Of a stretch of 17,386 nt of DNA, positions 1 to 7,490 are shown piece by piece; positions within the stretch are counted from its first letter, which is position 1, and every line of letters starts with the position of its first letter. The notes below the pieces were generated by a model. The model was given only the letters and a program-made list of their open reading frames with translations. It made no database searches and was not told the DNA's origin. The translations under genes and the position numbers were made by a program. The DNA comes from Methylophilaceae bacterium (GTDB lineage: Bacteria > Pseudomonadota > Gammaproteobacteria > Burkholderiales > Methylophilaceae): assembly GCA_006844635.1 (NCBI GenBank), contig SPJO01000060.1, forward strand, positions 1 through 17,386. The letters are read 5' to 3'.

Positions 1-195
1 GCTTTCCCCCTCAGGGCGTATGCGGTATTAGCCAACCTTTCGGCTAGTTATCCCCCATTATTGGACACGTTCCGATATATTACTCACCCGTCCGCCACTC
101 GACAGCCAGAGCAAGCTCTGCTGTTTCCGTTCGACTTGCATGTGTAAAGCATTCCGCCAGCGTTCAATCTGAGCCATGATCAAACTCTTCAGTTT
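1..195 (-). rRNA. rrs: 16S ribosomal RNA, 5' end (partial)
   Basis: Read on the minus strand, this begins AAACTGAAGAGTTTGATCAT and continues with the universally conserved 5' region of bacterial 16S rRNA (GGCTCAG, then AACGCTGGCGGAATGC). It includes the variable V1 stem and the GTGAGTAAT motif. Only the first ~195 nt of about 1,530 are present; the rest of the operon lies to the left of the window. The mature 5' end is placed at 195 by analogy with E. coli (AAATTGAAGAG). The start ATTGAACGCTGGCGG is typical of Betaproteobacteria, and the overall pattern resembles Methylophilaceae. That family-level statement is from memory and is less certain than the identity of the molecule. Confidence 0.98.
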
Positions 196-398
196 AATTC
201 ATAACTATTACTTGTTCCTCTTGCGAGGTGGTATTTCGCTTTGCTTAATATATTCTCAAATTCATTTCCAAGGTTGTGTGCTCACTTTAACTATTCGCTA
301 AAGCAAGACTGTACATACTTGTCATAAATTTAAGTGTAAGCATTTGTTTTCTGAGTTGGATACATCCGAAGACATACCCATTTGTGACCCAGCCACAA

Positions 399-410
399 AC
401 ACCCACACTT
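399..410 (-). promoter_or_regulatory. boxC-like motif of the rRNA leader
   Basis: On the minus strand this reads AAGTGTGGGTGT, close to the boxC motif (TGTGTGGG) of enterobacterial rRNA leaders. It lies a short distance downstream of boxA, as expected. A small stem (ATCAG/CTGAT, 411-425) separates the two. The assignment rests on similarity and order only. Confidence 0.5.
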
Positions 411-424
411 ATCAGTCATTCTGA

Positions 425-436
425 TTTTTAAAGAGC
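425..436 (-). promoter_or_regulatory. boxA antitermination site of the rRNA leader
   Basis: The minus strand reads GCTCTTTAAAAA, one base from the enterobacterial rrn boxA GCTCTTTAACAA. This is the RNA element bound by NusB/NusE that makes rRNA transcription resistant to Rho. It lies about 40 nt after the inferred start of the P2 transcript and about 230 nt before mature 16S. Confidence 0.85.
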
Positions 437-439
437 AGT

Positions 440-475
440 GTCAAAACGGTATAAATTGTTGCATGTCGTTTTGAC
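440..475 (-). promoter_or_regulatory. boxB-like stem-loop at the 5' end of the rRNA leader
   Basis: Perfect 9-bp inverted repeat GTCAAAACG (440-448) / CGTTTTGAC (467-475) with an 18-nt loop. On the minus strand it starts a few nt after the predicted P2 start and ends just before boxA, which is the position of boxB in rrn leaders (order boxB-boxA-boxC). The stem is seen directly; the role is inferred from position. Confidence 0.6.
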
Positions 476-484
476 GAAGCGCGA

Positions 485-512
485 ATTATACAGGGCTTTT
501 TGAGCCGGTCAA
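485..512 (-). promoter_or_regulatory. rRNA promoter P2 (sigma-70 type)
   Basis: Minus strand: -35 TTGACC (507-512), 16-bp spacer, -10 TATAAT (485-490), with the start near 478. The bases after the -10 are GC-rich (TCGCGC), as in growth-rate and ppGpp controlled rRNA promoters. Immediately upstream (513-540) the DNA is almost pure A/T, consistent with an UP element. The leader to mature 16S would be about 280 nt. Confidence 0.85.
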
Positions 513-596
513 CCCTTAATTTAGATAAACTTTAAATTAATGTTGAACGCTGTATTTCTTGTTGCGCTTTTCGCTGAATTTCTCAAGCGAGGGCGC

Positions 597-624
597 ATTC
601 TACCGTGGCTGGAGAATTGGTCAA
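597..624 (-). promoter_or_regulatory. rRNA promoter P1 (upstream tandem promoter)
   Basis: Minus strand: -35 TTGACC (619-624), 16-bp spacer, -10 TAGAAT (597-602), with the start near 590. The -35 hexamer and spacer length equal those of P2, and the discriminator is again GC-rich (GCGCCCTCG). Upstream, 628-660 is strongly A/T-rich and holds a 7-bp inverted repeat AATTATT/AATAATT, a plausible UP element. P1 and P2 are 112 bp apart. With the leader elements, this accounts for the 480 bp between the 16S gene and the next CDS; I see no gene in that stretch. Confidence 0.75.
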
Positions 625-675
625 GGGGTATTTTGAAATTATTACAAAATAATTACATATTTCACTTGATTGGCG

Positions 676-1332
676 CTATTTGGGCTTCACAGCGAGCGCT
701 ACCAGACGCGAAACGACTATCGCTAAAAACATAACCGCACTAAACATTTGGAAGATACCAATCACGCGCGCTTCTTTGGAAATAGGCATCACATCACCCA
801 TGCCTGTACCAGACTGAATAGAAAAGCTCATAAATAGTAGCTCCATCCACGTACGACGCGCATCTGTTTCCATTAAAGCAGAAAGGCTTTGTGGATAGAG
901 CTGCTGACAAACTGAGTAGGCTAAGGCAAAGCCCCACACCAACAAGGTAAACGTCGCGCCCGCAGCAAACAGCTCATCGATGGTGACAACATCGTCACTA
1001 TACATATACATAATAAGCGCCACCGCACTATAAAAATATAAGATACTCTCTAGACCATGCGCCCATAACAACAATTGGTCATAGCCTGCAAAACCTGCAG
1101 TGAGCGTCAGTAAGATAGAGGGCGCGACCAACAAGATGGCAACCCATGTCACGGCAGGTGACCGTGCGACTACCAGCAAAGCCAACAATGGCACTGCTAA
1201 AGCAAAGCAGCTAAAAATTAAACGACTTAAGGCCGTGTCACTCATAAAGCCATAGAAAATCACGCTCAGCAACTGAACAGCCAATAAGCAGGCATAAGGG
1301 TAGCGCTTAATAAAAGAAATTGTCTGTTGCAT
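676..1332 (-). CDS. Six-TM ion channel protein, potassium-channel-like, atypical filter
   Basis: A 218-residue membrane protein with six hydrophobic segments (about 13-31, 35-56, 62-82, 93-111, 121-142 and 190-214). A pore-loop-like segment lies between the fifth and sixth (about 162-183). The filter position reads GTGMGD (175-180), followed by V-x-P, and the last helix aligns with the inner helix of bacterial two-TM/six-TM K+ channels (Ion_trans_2 family). Canonical channels have TVGYGD, so here the filter Tyr is Met and the first Thr is shifted. No arginine-rich S4 is seen, so voltage sensing is unlikely. The ATG lies 5 bp after the MscS-type stop, with no clear ribosome binding site, suggesting translational coupling. 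Membrane location is certain; K+ selectivity is not shown. Confidence 0.7.
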   Translation of the reverse strand: MQQTISFIKRYPYACLLAVQLLSVIFYGFMSDTALSRLIFSCFALAVPLLALLVVARSPAVTWVAILLVAPSILLTLTAGFAGYDQLLLWAHGLESILYFYSAVALIMYMYSDDVVTIDELFAAGATFTLLVWGFALAYSVCQQLYPQSLSALMETDARRTWMELLFMSFSIQSGTGMGDVMPISKEARVIGIFQMFSAVMFLAIVVSRLVALAVKPK

Positions 1333-1337
1333 CTATA

Positions 1338-2237
1338 TTATTTATTCACATTCACGTTAATGGCGCCACTTTTGACATGCAGATCCCGTTGAGGGAATGG
1401 TATTTCAATACCCGCTTTAGCTAGTTCTGTTTCTATCGCCCACAGATATTCAGCTTGCACCTTCGCTGGCGCCTTAACACCTTCAGCACCAACCCAAACC
1501 ACCAGATTAAAATCTAAGCTGTTATCACCAAAGTTTGTCAGCCAAACATCGGTTTGTTTTTGTTGGGTGTCTATCGTATAGCGTAATGAGGCAGCAGCAT
1601 CTAAAGCACATTGTTTGACCAAGGCTTTGTCTGTGCCATAGGCTACACCAAATGGAATATGCATGCGTCGGTGCAAATTACTCAGCGTCCAATTAATCAC
1701 GCGGCCATTAATAAACTCGGAGTTTGGCACAATAATATCCACTTCATCATTAGTGGTAACGCGCGTGTAACGCATATTAATTTCACTAACGCGCCCCATG
1801 ACGCCAGACTCCAAGTCGACAAAATCGCCAACTTTCAAGGTGCGCTCTAATAAGATGATGATGCCCGAGACTAAGTTATTAAAAATGTTTTGTAGGCCGA
1901 AACCGATACCAACACCTAATGCACCACCAATAATCGCCAAGCTGCTTAAGTCAAAGCCAATAAAATTTAGACCGACGATCGTACCGATAAATAAAATAAC
2001 GTAGCGGGAAATACGGCTTAACGCATAAATGCTGGAGATTGCTAAGGTCTCACCAGCTCTGGAGCTGGCAAACTTATAAATCACGCGCTCAACCATTCTG
2101 GCTAATAAATCGATCAACAGAATAATTAAGACAAACCCAATTACCCGGGACAGGGTAATCGCCGTACTACCAATATGAAACCATTCTTTATTAAAGAAGA
2201 ACTCTAGCCAGTATACTAATTGTTCCGAGAGCTCCAT
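1338..2237 (-). CDS. MscS-family small-conductance mechanosensitive channel
   Basis: A 299-residue protein with the MscS fold. Hydrophobic helices lie near 29-49 and 73-95, and a pore-lining third helix at about 101-131 is rich in Gly/Ala and carries the GxGxGFGLQNIFNNLVSG signature. A cytoplasmic beta domain follows (VGDFV... to about 190) and then an alpha/beta C-terminal region. The family opens under membrane tension to release solutes during hypo-osmotic shock. Length is close to E. coli MscS (286), so this is a short, single-unit version. The start is supported by AAGGA 7 nt upstream of ATG. It lies 24 bp after tyrS and 5 bp before the six-TM channel, so the three genes probably share a transcript. 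Confidence 0.95.
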   Translation of the reverse strand: MELSEQLVYWLEFFFNKEWFHIGSTAITLSRVIGFVLIILLIDLLARMVERVIYKFASSRAGETLAISSIYALSRISRYVILFIGTIVGLNFIGFDLSSLAIIGGALGVGIGFGLQNIFNNLVSGIIILLERTLKVGDFVDLESGVMGRVSEINMRYTRVTTNDEVDIIVPNSEFINGRVINWTLSNLHRRMHIPFGVAYGTDKALVKQCALDAAASLRYTIDTQQKQTDVWLTNFGDNSLDFNLVVWVGAEGVKAPAKVQAEYLWAIETELAKAGIEIPFPQRDLHVKSGAINVNVNK

Positions 2238-2261
2238 CTTGATGTCCTTATCCTGCAGCCA

Positions 2262-3461
2262 TTAACTTAGTGTTACTTTAGCAAACTTTCGCTTACCCAC
2301 TTGGGCAACCACTGTCATGCCTTTAGATAACTGCAAATTCCTATCTTCAACTTTTACACTATCTAATTTAACACCGCCCTGCTTAATTGCGCGCATGGCT
2401 TCAGACGTGCTTTCGACCAAGCCGATTTGCTTGAGCAGTTGCGCGATGCCAATACTCTCTTCTTCAATCGTCACCTCTAATTCAGGCACATCATCTGGGA
2501 TGCCGCCCTTAGCTCTGGTCTGGAAGTCTTGCAATGCTTTTTCGGCAGCCGCCTGGCTATGGAAGCGGGCAACAATTTCTTGTGCGAAACGCACTTTAAT
2601 ATTACGCGGGTTCTCGCCAGCACCTACCACAGACTTCCATTCTGCTATCGTTTCTAACGATTCAAATGATAACAACTCAATATAACGCCACATTAAATCA
2701 TCTGACACAGACATCAGCTTGGCAAAAATCACTTCAGGCGCTTCATCAATCCCAATATAGTTGCCTAAAGACTTAGACATCTTGTTGACACCATCCAAGC
2801 CTTCTAACAATGGCATGGTCAAGACACACTGCTGTTCCATACCTGCTTGTTTTTGTAACTCACGGCCCATTAACAAGTTGAATTTTTGATCCGTACCACC
2901 TAACTCAACATCCGCTTCTAAAGCAACAGAGTCATAACCTTGCAATAATGGATACATGAATTCATGTATCGCAATGGGCTGATTGCTTTTAAAGCGTTTA
3001 GAAAAGTCATCGCGCTCTAACATTCTTGCAACGGTTAAGCTAGCCGATAGCTTTAACATGCCAGCAGCCCCTAAATCCGTTAACCAGCTCGAGTTGAACA
3101 CCACTTCGGTTTTATCTTTATCTAAAATCTTAAAGACTTGTTCAGCATAGGATTCAGCATTTTCTGCCACCTGCTCTTTAGTCAACGGCGGTCTAGTTGC
3201 ACTTTTCCCAGTTGGGTCGCCAATCATGCCAGTAAAGTCACCAATCAAAAACAGCACTTGATGACCCAAGTCTTGGAATTGACGCAGCTTATTAATCAAT
3301 ACGGTATGCCCCAAATGCAAGTCAGGTGCAGTCGGGTCAAAGCCTGCTTTAATGCGTAGCGGCTTCCCTTTTTTGAACTTTTCTACTAACTCTGACTCTA
3401 CTAATAACTCATCTGCGCCACGCTTAATAATGGCCAATGATTGATTGATATCCGTATTCAC
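2262..3461 (-). CDS. tyrS: Tyrosine--tRNA ligase (TyrZ-type)
   Basis: Cytoplasmic class I synthetase that charges tRNA-Tyr. With the start chosen here it is 399 residues. The HIGH-type motif is HLGH (49-52), preceded by GFDPTAPDL; GGTDQKFN (about 188-195) lines the tyrosine pocket; KMSKS lies at 227-231; a C-terminal S4 RNA-binding domain covers about 335-399. The exact KMSKS, rather than KFGKT as in E. coli TyrS, places it in the TyrZ group. No ATG fits the N-terminus. GTG at 3461 is preferred because GGGA stands 6 nt upstream; a TTG four codons earlier (3473) has no ribosome binding site. The M23 peptidase gene is divergent from it. Confidence 0.97.
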   Translation of the reverse strand: MNTDINQSLAIIKRGADELLVESELVEKFKKGKPLRIKAGFDPTAPDLHLGHTVLINKLRQFQDLGHQVLFLIGDFTGMIGDPTGKSATRPPLTKEQVAENAESYAEQVFKILDKDKTEVVFNSSWLTDLGAAGMLKLSASLTVARMLERDDFSKRFKSNQPIAIHEFMYPLLQGYDSVALEADVELGGTDQKFNLLMGRELQKQAGMEQQCVLTMPLLEGLDGVNKMSKSLGNYIGIDEAPEVIFAKLMSVSDDLMWRYIELLSFESLETIAEWKSVVGAGENPRNIKVRFAQEIVARFHSQAAAEKALQDFQTRAKGGIPDDVPELEVTIEEESIGIAQLLKQIGLVESTSEAMRAIKQGGVKLDSVKVEDRNLQLSKGMTVVAQVGKRKFAKVTLS

Positions 3462-3508
3462 TATCTTTCCCAATGTAAGTTAGAATGCTTTATTAACAAA
3501 TTGTTACT

Positions 3509-3547
3509 TTTTCATGAACTGATATTTCTGCTAATATGCGTTCTCAA
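3509..3547. promoter_or_regulatory. Divergent promoter region between tyrS and the M23 peptidase gene
   Basis: Plus strand: TTTTCA (3509-3514), 17 bp, TAATAT (3532-3537), a reasonable sigma-70 promoter for the M23 gene. Minus strand: TTGAGA (3542-3547), 17 bp, TATCAG (3519-3524), a weaker candidate for tyrS. The two overlap, so polymerase binding would be mutually exclusive. Both are pattern matches without further support. Confidence 0.35.
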
Positions 3548-3577
3548 TATAAGCATTTGTATGGCTTTTAGTAATTT

Positions 3578-4912
3578 ATGCGTCAAACCAACATCAACTC
3601 TAAACGTTATATTTTAACGCAAAACAAATTATTCGCTGTGAGCAAAGTGAAATTACACTGGTTGTTTTTTGCTTTACTGCTGCCAATCGTTGTTTTGATT
3701 ACCACGCTCAGCGCCGCTCCAGACACGGAAGCGGGCTATGTGCCTGTACAAACGGTGGTGAGCGACATAAGCTTGCCGCTAGTTGCACAGCAAACAGATC
3801 CTCACGAAATTTACTGGCAAACAGACCAAGTCCGCAGCAGAGATACGCTAGGTACCTTACTTGAGCGCATGGGCGTGCGTGATGAAAATGCGAAAAAATT
3901 CTTGATGCTAAGCCCTGATTCACGTGAAATCAATACCAAACTCATTCCTGGCCGCACACTCGATGTCAAAACAAATGCGAATGGACAACTGCTTTATTTA
4001 GAATATGAACTACCAGAGAATGAAATCTTAGTTGCAGGCTTAACGTCTACAGGTTACAAAGTGGTCAAACAAAAACTAATTGTCGAGCGTGAAGAAGTTC
4101 TAAAATCAGCAACCATTAGAAACTCATTATTCGGCGCAACGGATGATGCTGGCATTCCCGATCGCGTTGCGCTCAAGCTTGCTGAAATCTTCTCAAGTCA
4201 AATTGACTTTAATCAGGACTTAAGGCCAGGCGACCACTTCAATGTTGTTTATGAGGCCTTCTACAATGCCGGCGAATTAATGAAAACTGGCGACATATTG
4301 GCCGTTGAATTTGTCAACAAAGGCAACAAATATCAAGCCATTCATTTTGGCAACGAAAATAGCCGCTATGCTTACTACACACCAGAAGGTAAAAGCTTAC
4401 ATAAATCTTTCTTACGTTCTCCACTGGAGTTTACGCGAGTTAGTTCATCATTCAGCCTCGGTCGCCGCCATCCAATCCTGCATAAAGTGCGCGCACACAA
4501 AGGCGTCGATTTAGCGGCAAGAAGTGGCACACGCATTAAAGCCTCTGGTGATGGCAAAGTGGCCTTCCGAGGCCGTAAAGGTGGTTATGGCAATGTCATT
4601 ATCCTAAAACACAAAAATGGCATCAAAACTGTTTATGGCCATTTATCAAGGTTTGCCAAAGGCCTGCGCGTTGGCCAAAAAGTCGAGCAAGGCGAAATTA
4701 TTGGCTACGTCGGCATGTCTGGTTTAGCGACTGGGCCGCATTTACATTACGAGTTCTTGCTGAATGGCGTCCATCGTGATCCGATGAAAGTAGAACTGCC
4801 AACGAGCGTGCCACTGGACAAAAAGTATACGGCTGAGTTTAATGCTAAAGCAGCCGAATACATGGCTAAAATTGATTTGATTAACAACCATATTATGACC
4901 GCCAGTAAATAA
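3578..4912 (+). CDS. Membrane-anchored M23 family peptidoglycan endopeptidase
   Basis: A 444-residue protein with a basic N-terminus, one hydrophobic anchor or signal segment (about 26-46), a periplasmic region that includes an OapA/MepM-like part (about 80-290), and a C-terminal LytM/M23 domain (about 290-405). The zinc ligands are visible: H307 and D311 of HKGVD and H390 of HLHYE, with catalytic H355 (YGH) and H388. All key residues are present, so it should be an active endopeptidase cutting peptide cross-bridges, similar to E. coli MepM. The gene lies 2 bp before anmK and is surely cotranscribed with it, which couples wall opening to recycling of muropeptide sugars. No strong ribosome binding site precedes the ATG. 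Confidence 0.93.
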   Translation: MRQTNINSKRYILTQNKLFAVSKVKLHWLFFALLLPIVVLITTLSAAPDTEAGYVPVQTVVSDISLPLVAQQTDPHEIYWQTDQVRSRDTLGTLLERMGVRDENAKKFLMLSPDSREINTKLIPGRTLDVKTNANGQLLYLEYELPENEILVAGLTSTGYKVVKQKLIVEREEVLKSATIRNSLFGATDDAGIPDRVALKLAEIFSSQIDFNQDLRPGDHFNVVYEAFYNAGELMKTGDILAVEFVNKGNKYQAIHFGNENSRYAYYTPEGKSLHKSFLRSPLEFTRVSSSFSLGRRHPILHKVRAHKGVDLAARSGTRIKASGDGKVAFRGRKGGYGNVIILKHKNGIKTVYGHLSRFAKGLRVGQKVEQGEIIGYVGMSGLATGPHLHYEFLLNGVHRDPMKVELPTSVPLDKKYTAEFNAKAAEYMAKIDLINNHIMTASK

Positions 4913-4914
4913 CA

Positions 4915-6036
4915 ATGCCTCAACCGCTACTCTTTCTTGGCATCATGTCTGGTAGCAGTTTAGATGGTATTGATGTCGCGCTTGTTGAATTAGACACTAC
5001 CAAACAACAACACTGCAAACTACTTGCCACACACTTTTCACCCTACGGGTCTGCGCTTAAAGAAGCATTATTAGCACTGCACTTCCCGCAAGAAAATGAA
5101 CTAGAAAAGTCAGCACTGATGGCCAACCAGCTAGCTGCCCTATATGCAGGTGCTGTTAATCACTTGCTAGATGAGCATCAGTTAAAAGCTAGTCAAGTTG
5201 CCGCTATCGGATGTCATGGTCAAACCATTCGGCACCAACCACAATCAAATGTGAATGAGAGTTACACCATACAACTCAGTAACCATGCCTTGCTGGCCGA
5301 ATTAACTGGCATTAATGTCGTGGGTGACTTTCGTAGTAGAGATTTAGCAGCGGGTGGGCAAGGTGCACCACTCGTCCCTGCTTTTCACCAAGCAGTATTT
5401 GGCAGCGACCAACTCAGCCGCGCCATTGTTAATATTGGTGGTATTGCTAATATTAGTTACCTTGACCGATCTGGGGCTGTTACCGGCTTTGATACGGGTC
5501 CCGGCAATCTCTTATTAGACAACTGGGCGAAGCAACACATCGGTAAAAGTTATGATGCCAATGGCGCTTGGGCGAGCACTGGCAACATCAATCAAACATT
5601 GTTATCTGCTATGTTAGCTGACCAATACTTTGCATTGCCGCCGCCCAAAAGCACAGGCCGCGACCTATTTAATGCGACATGGCTAGTAAACCACCTTGAG
5701 AACATGTCCATTAAGAATGAAGACGTTGCACGCACGCTAGTTGCTCTCACAGCAACTTCAATTGCTGCTGACATTCAACGGCACTGCTCATCAGCCGATG
5801 GCATTTACATTTGTGGCGGTGGCGCCCACAATCAGCTACTCATTAATGACATTCAACAACTGTTAGCCTCAACTCCAGTAGACACAACCAATGCTTTAGG
5901 GGTTGATGTTGACTGGGTAGAGGCGGTGGCATTTGCTTGGCTCGCACAGCAAGCCATGTCTAAACAGACAGGCAACCTACCCGCTGTTACCGGCGCACAA
6001 GGGCCACGCATACTTGGCGCAATATACTCTGCTTAA
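4915..6036 (+). CDS. anmK: Anhydro-N-acetylmuramic acid kinase
   Basis: A 373-residue kinase that phosphorylates and opens 1,6-anhydro-MurNAc to MurNAc-6-phosphate in cytoplasmic peptidoglycan recycling. Family motifs in order: MSGSSLDGIDVAL near the N-terminus, CHGQTIRH, GDFRSRDLAAGGQGAPLVP, NIGGIANISYL, GFDTGPGN with the catalytic Asp at 193 (equivalent to E. coli Asp182), and CGGGAHN near the C-terminus. Length matches the family (about 370). The ATG follows the M23 stop codon by 2 bp, so translation is probably coupled. No terminator is seen between its stop and gltA. Confidence 0.97.
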   Translation: MPQPLLFLGIMSGSSLDGIDVALVELDTTKQQHCKLLATHFSPYGSALKEALLALHFPQENELEKSALMANQLAALYAGAVNHLLDEHQLKASQVAAIGCHGQTIRHQPQSNVNESYTIQLSNHALLAELTGINVVGDFRSRDLAAGGQGAPLVPAFHQAVFGSDQLSRAIVNIGGIANISYLDRSGAVTGFDTGPGNLLLDNWAKQHIGKSYDANGAWASTGNINQTLLSAMLADQYFALPPPKSTGRDLFNATWLVNHLENMSIKNEDVARTLVALTATSIAADIQRHCSSADGIYICGGGAHNQLLINDIQQLLASTPVDTTNALGVDVDWVEAVAFAWLAQQAMSKQTGNLPAVTGAQGPRILGAIYSA

Positions 6037-6080
6037 CGTTATTAATACTATTTTTACTCAACTTTGTCACAAGGGTTGCG

Positions 6081-6086
6081 TATAAT
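6081..6086 (+). promoter_or_regulatory. -10 element for gltA
   Basis: A perfect TATAAT 39 bp before the gltA ATG. No good -35 stands at 16-18 bp upstream (the best TTGTCA is only 11 bp away), so it may depend on an activator or an upstream TG-like element. The -10 sequence is seen; promoter activity is inferred. Confidence 0.5.
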
Positions 6087-6124
6087 ATTCACCATCCACC
6101 TATATTTTTGATATCTGACTGACT

Positions 6125-7423
6125 ATGGCAACAAAACCTACGAAAGCAACCATTACCTTTGATAACAGCGACAAAACAGTCGAGCTACCAGTTCTTTCTG
6201 GTAGCTTAGGCAATGATGTCATTGACATTAGAACCTTAGGCAAGCACGGCTATTACACTTATGACCCAGGGTTTTTATCAACGGCATCTTGCAACTCTGA
6301 AATTACCTATATTAACGGTGAAAAAGGCCACCTGTTCCACCGTGGTTACCCAATTGAAGGTTTAGCAGAAAATTGCGATTTTCTAGAAGTCGCCCACCTC
6401 TTAATTAAAGGTGAGCTGCCTAATGCACAGCAACAGGCTGACTACACACAGAAGATTCGTCGGCACACCATGTTGCACGATCAAATGGATAATGTGTTTA
6501 GAGGCTTTAGGCGCGATGCACATCCAATGGCAGTGATGGTCTCTGTCGTCGGTGCAATGGCTGCGTTTTATCCTGAACATAATGATGTGAATGATCCAAA
6601 ATTACGTGATGTCGCAGCCATCAGGTTACTTGCGAAAGTTCCAACCATTGCTGCATGGAGTTATAAGTTTACGATTGGCCAACCGTTTATTTACCCACAA
6701 AATAAACTTAACTATGCTGAAAACTTTTTGCATATGATGTTTGCGACACCTTGTGAAGAATATACAGTGAACCCTGTACTTTCAAAAGCATTTGAACGTA
6801 TTCTTATTCTGCATGCTGATCACGAACAAAACGCTTCAACCTCAACAGTCCGCCTTGTAGGCTCGAGTGGCGCCAACCCATTTGCTTGTATTGCAGCTGG
6901 TATCGCCTCACTTTGGGGCCCAGCCCATGGCGGCGCTAACGAAGCCACATTAAAAATGTTAGATGAGATTGGCGACGTAAGCCGTATTGATGAGTATATT
7001 AAACGTGCAAAAGACAAAACAGACAGCTTCCGCCTAATGGGCTTTGGTCACCGTGTTTATCGCAACATGGACCCACGCGCCGCCATTATGCGCGAAACCT
7101 GTCACGAGGTACTCAACGAACTTGGACTGCATGGCGACCCAATGTTTAAGCTAGCCATGAAGCTAGAAAAAATTGCATTAGAGGATGAGTATTTCGTCGA
7201 TCGTAAGCTTTATCCGAATGTCGACTTTTATAGTGGCATTGTCATGCGCGCAATGGGCATCCCAAATTCAATGTTTACCGCCATCTTTGCAATGGCGAGA
7301 ACAGCAGGCTGGATTTCACAATGGAGTGAAATGATATCTGATTCTAGCAATAAAATTGGTCGCCCAAGACAGCTTTATAAAGGTGAAGATAGGCGTGAAA
7401 TTGTCCCGATAGACAAGCGCTAG
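6125..7423 (+). CDS. gltA: Citrate synthase
   Basis: A 432-residue enzyme that condenses acetyl-CoA with oxaloacetate to citrate. The three catalytic residues are visible: H268 in AHGGANE, H309 in GFGHRVY and D367 in VDFYSG. The N-terminal beta-rich domain (about 10-60) and the length of about 430 mark the Gram-negative hexameric type II form, which is usually inhibited by NADH. It stands alone between anmK and erpA, with its own -10 and a strong terminator, and not in an sdh cluster. No strong ribosome binding site is visible before the ATG. Confidence 0.98.
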   Translation: MATKPTKATITFDNSDKTVELPVLSGSLGNDVIDIRTLGKHGYYTYDPGFLSTASCNSEITYINGEKGHLFHRGYPIEGLAENCDFLEVAHLLIKGELPNAQQQADYTQKIRRHTMLHDQMDNVFRGFRRDAHPMAVMVSVVGAMAAFYPEHNDVNDPKLRDVAAIRLLAKVPTIAAWSYKFTIGQPFIYPQNKLNYAENFLHMMFATPCEEYTVNPVLSKAFERILILHADHEQNASTSTVRLVGSSGANPFACIAAGIASLWGPAHGGANEATLKMLDEIGDVSRIDEYIKRAKDKTDSFRLMGFGHRVYRNMDPRAAIMRETCHEVLNELGLHGDPMFKLAMKLEKIALEDEYFVDRKLYPNVDFYSGIVMRAMGIPNSMFTAIFAMARTAGWISQWSEMISDSSNKIGRPRQLYKGEDRREIVPIDKR

Positions 7424-7445
7424 TTTAAGCATCTTTACAGATAAT

Positions 7446-7476
7446 AAAAAAGCCAAGCATAATGCTTGGCTTTTTT
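7446..7476. terminator. Bidirectional Rho-independent terminator between gltA and erpA
   Basis: Perfect 14-bp stem (AAAAAAGCCAAGCA / TGCTTGGCTTTTTT) with a 3-nt loop TAA. The outer six A/T pairs give a U-run after the GC-rich core on either strand. It closes gltA from the left and the erpA end of the minus-strand run from the right. Confidence 0.95.
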
Positions 7477-7490
7477 ATTGGTATTCAGGG

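Noticed and set aside
636..654. AATTATT/AATAATT inverted repeat as a terminator for the channel gene
   Set aside because: The stem has no G-C pair and no U-run on the minus strand; it fits better as part of the A/T-rich UP region of P1.
540..734. 64-codon plus-strand open frame with a hydrophobic start
   Set aside because: It covers the rRNA promoter P1 and the end of the channel gene on the other strand, has no ribosome binding site and resembles no protein I know.
3484..3558. AATGCTT/AAGCATT inverted repeat in the tyrS upstream region as an operator
   Set aside because: Only 7 bp with arms about 60 bp apart in A/T-rich DNA; similar AAGCAT words occur several times in the window, so chance is likely.
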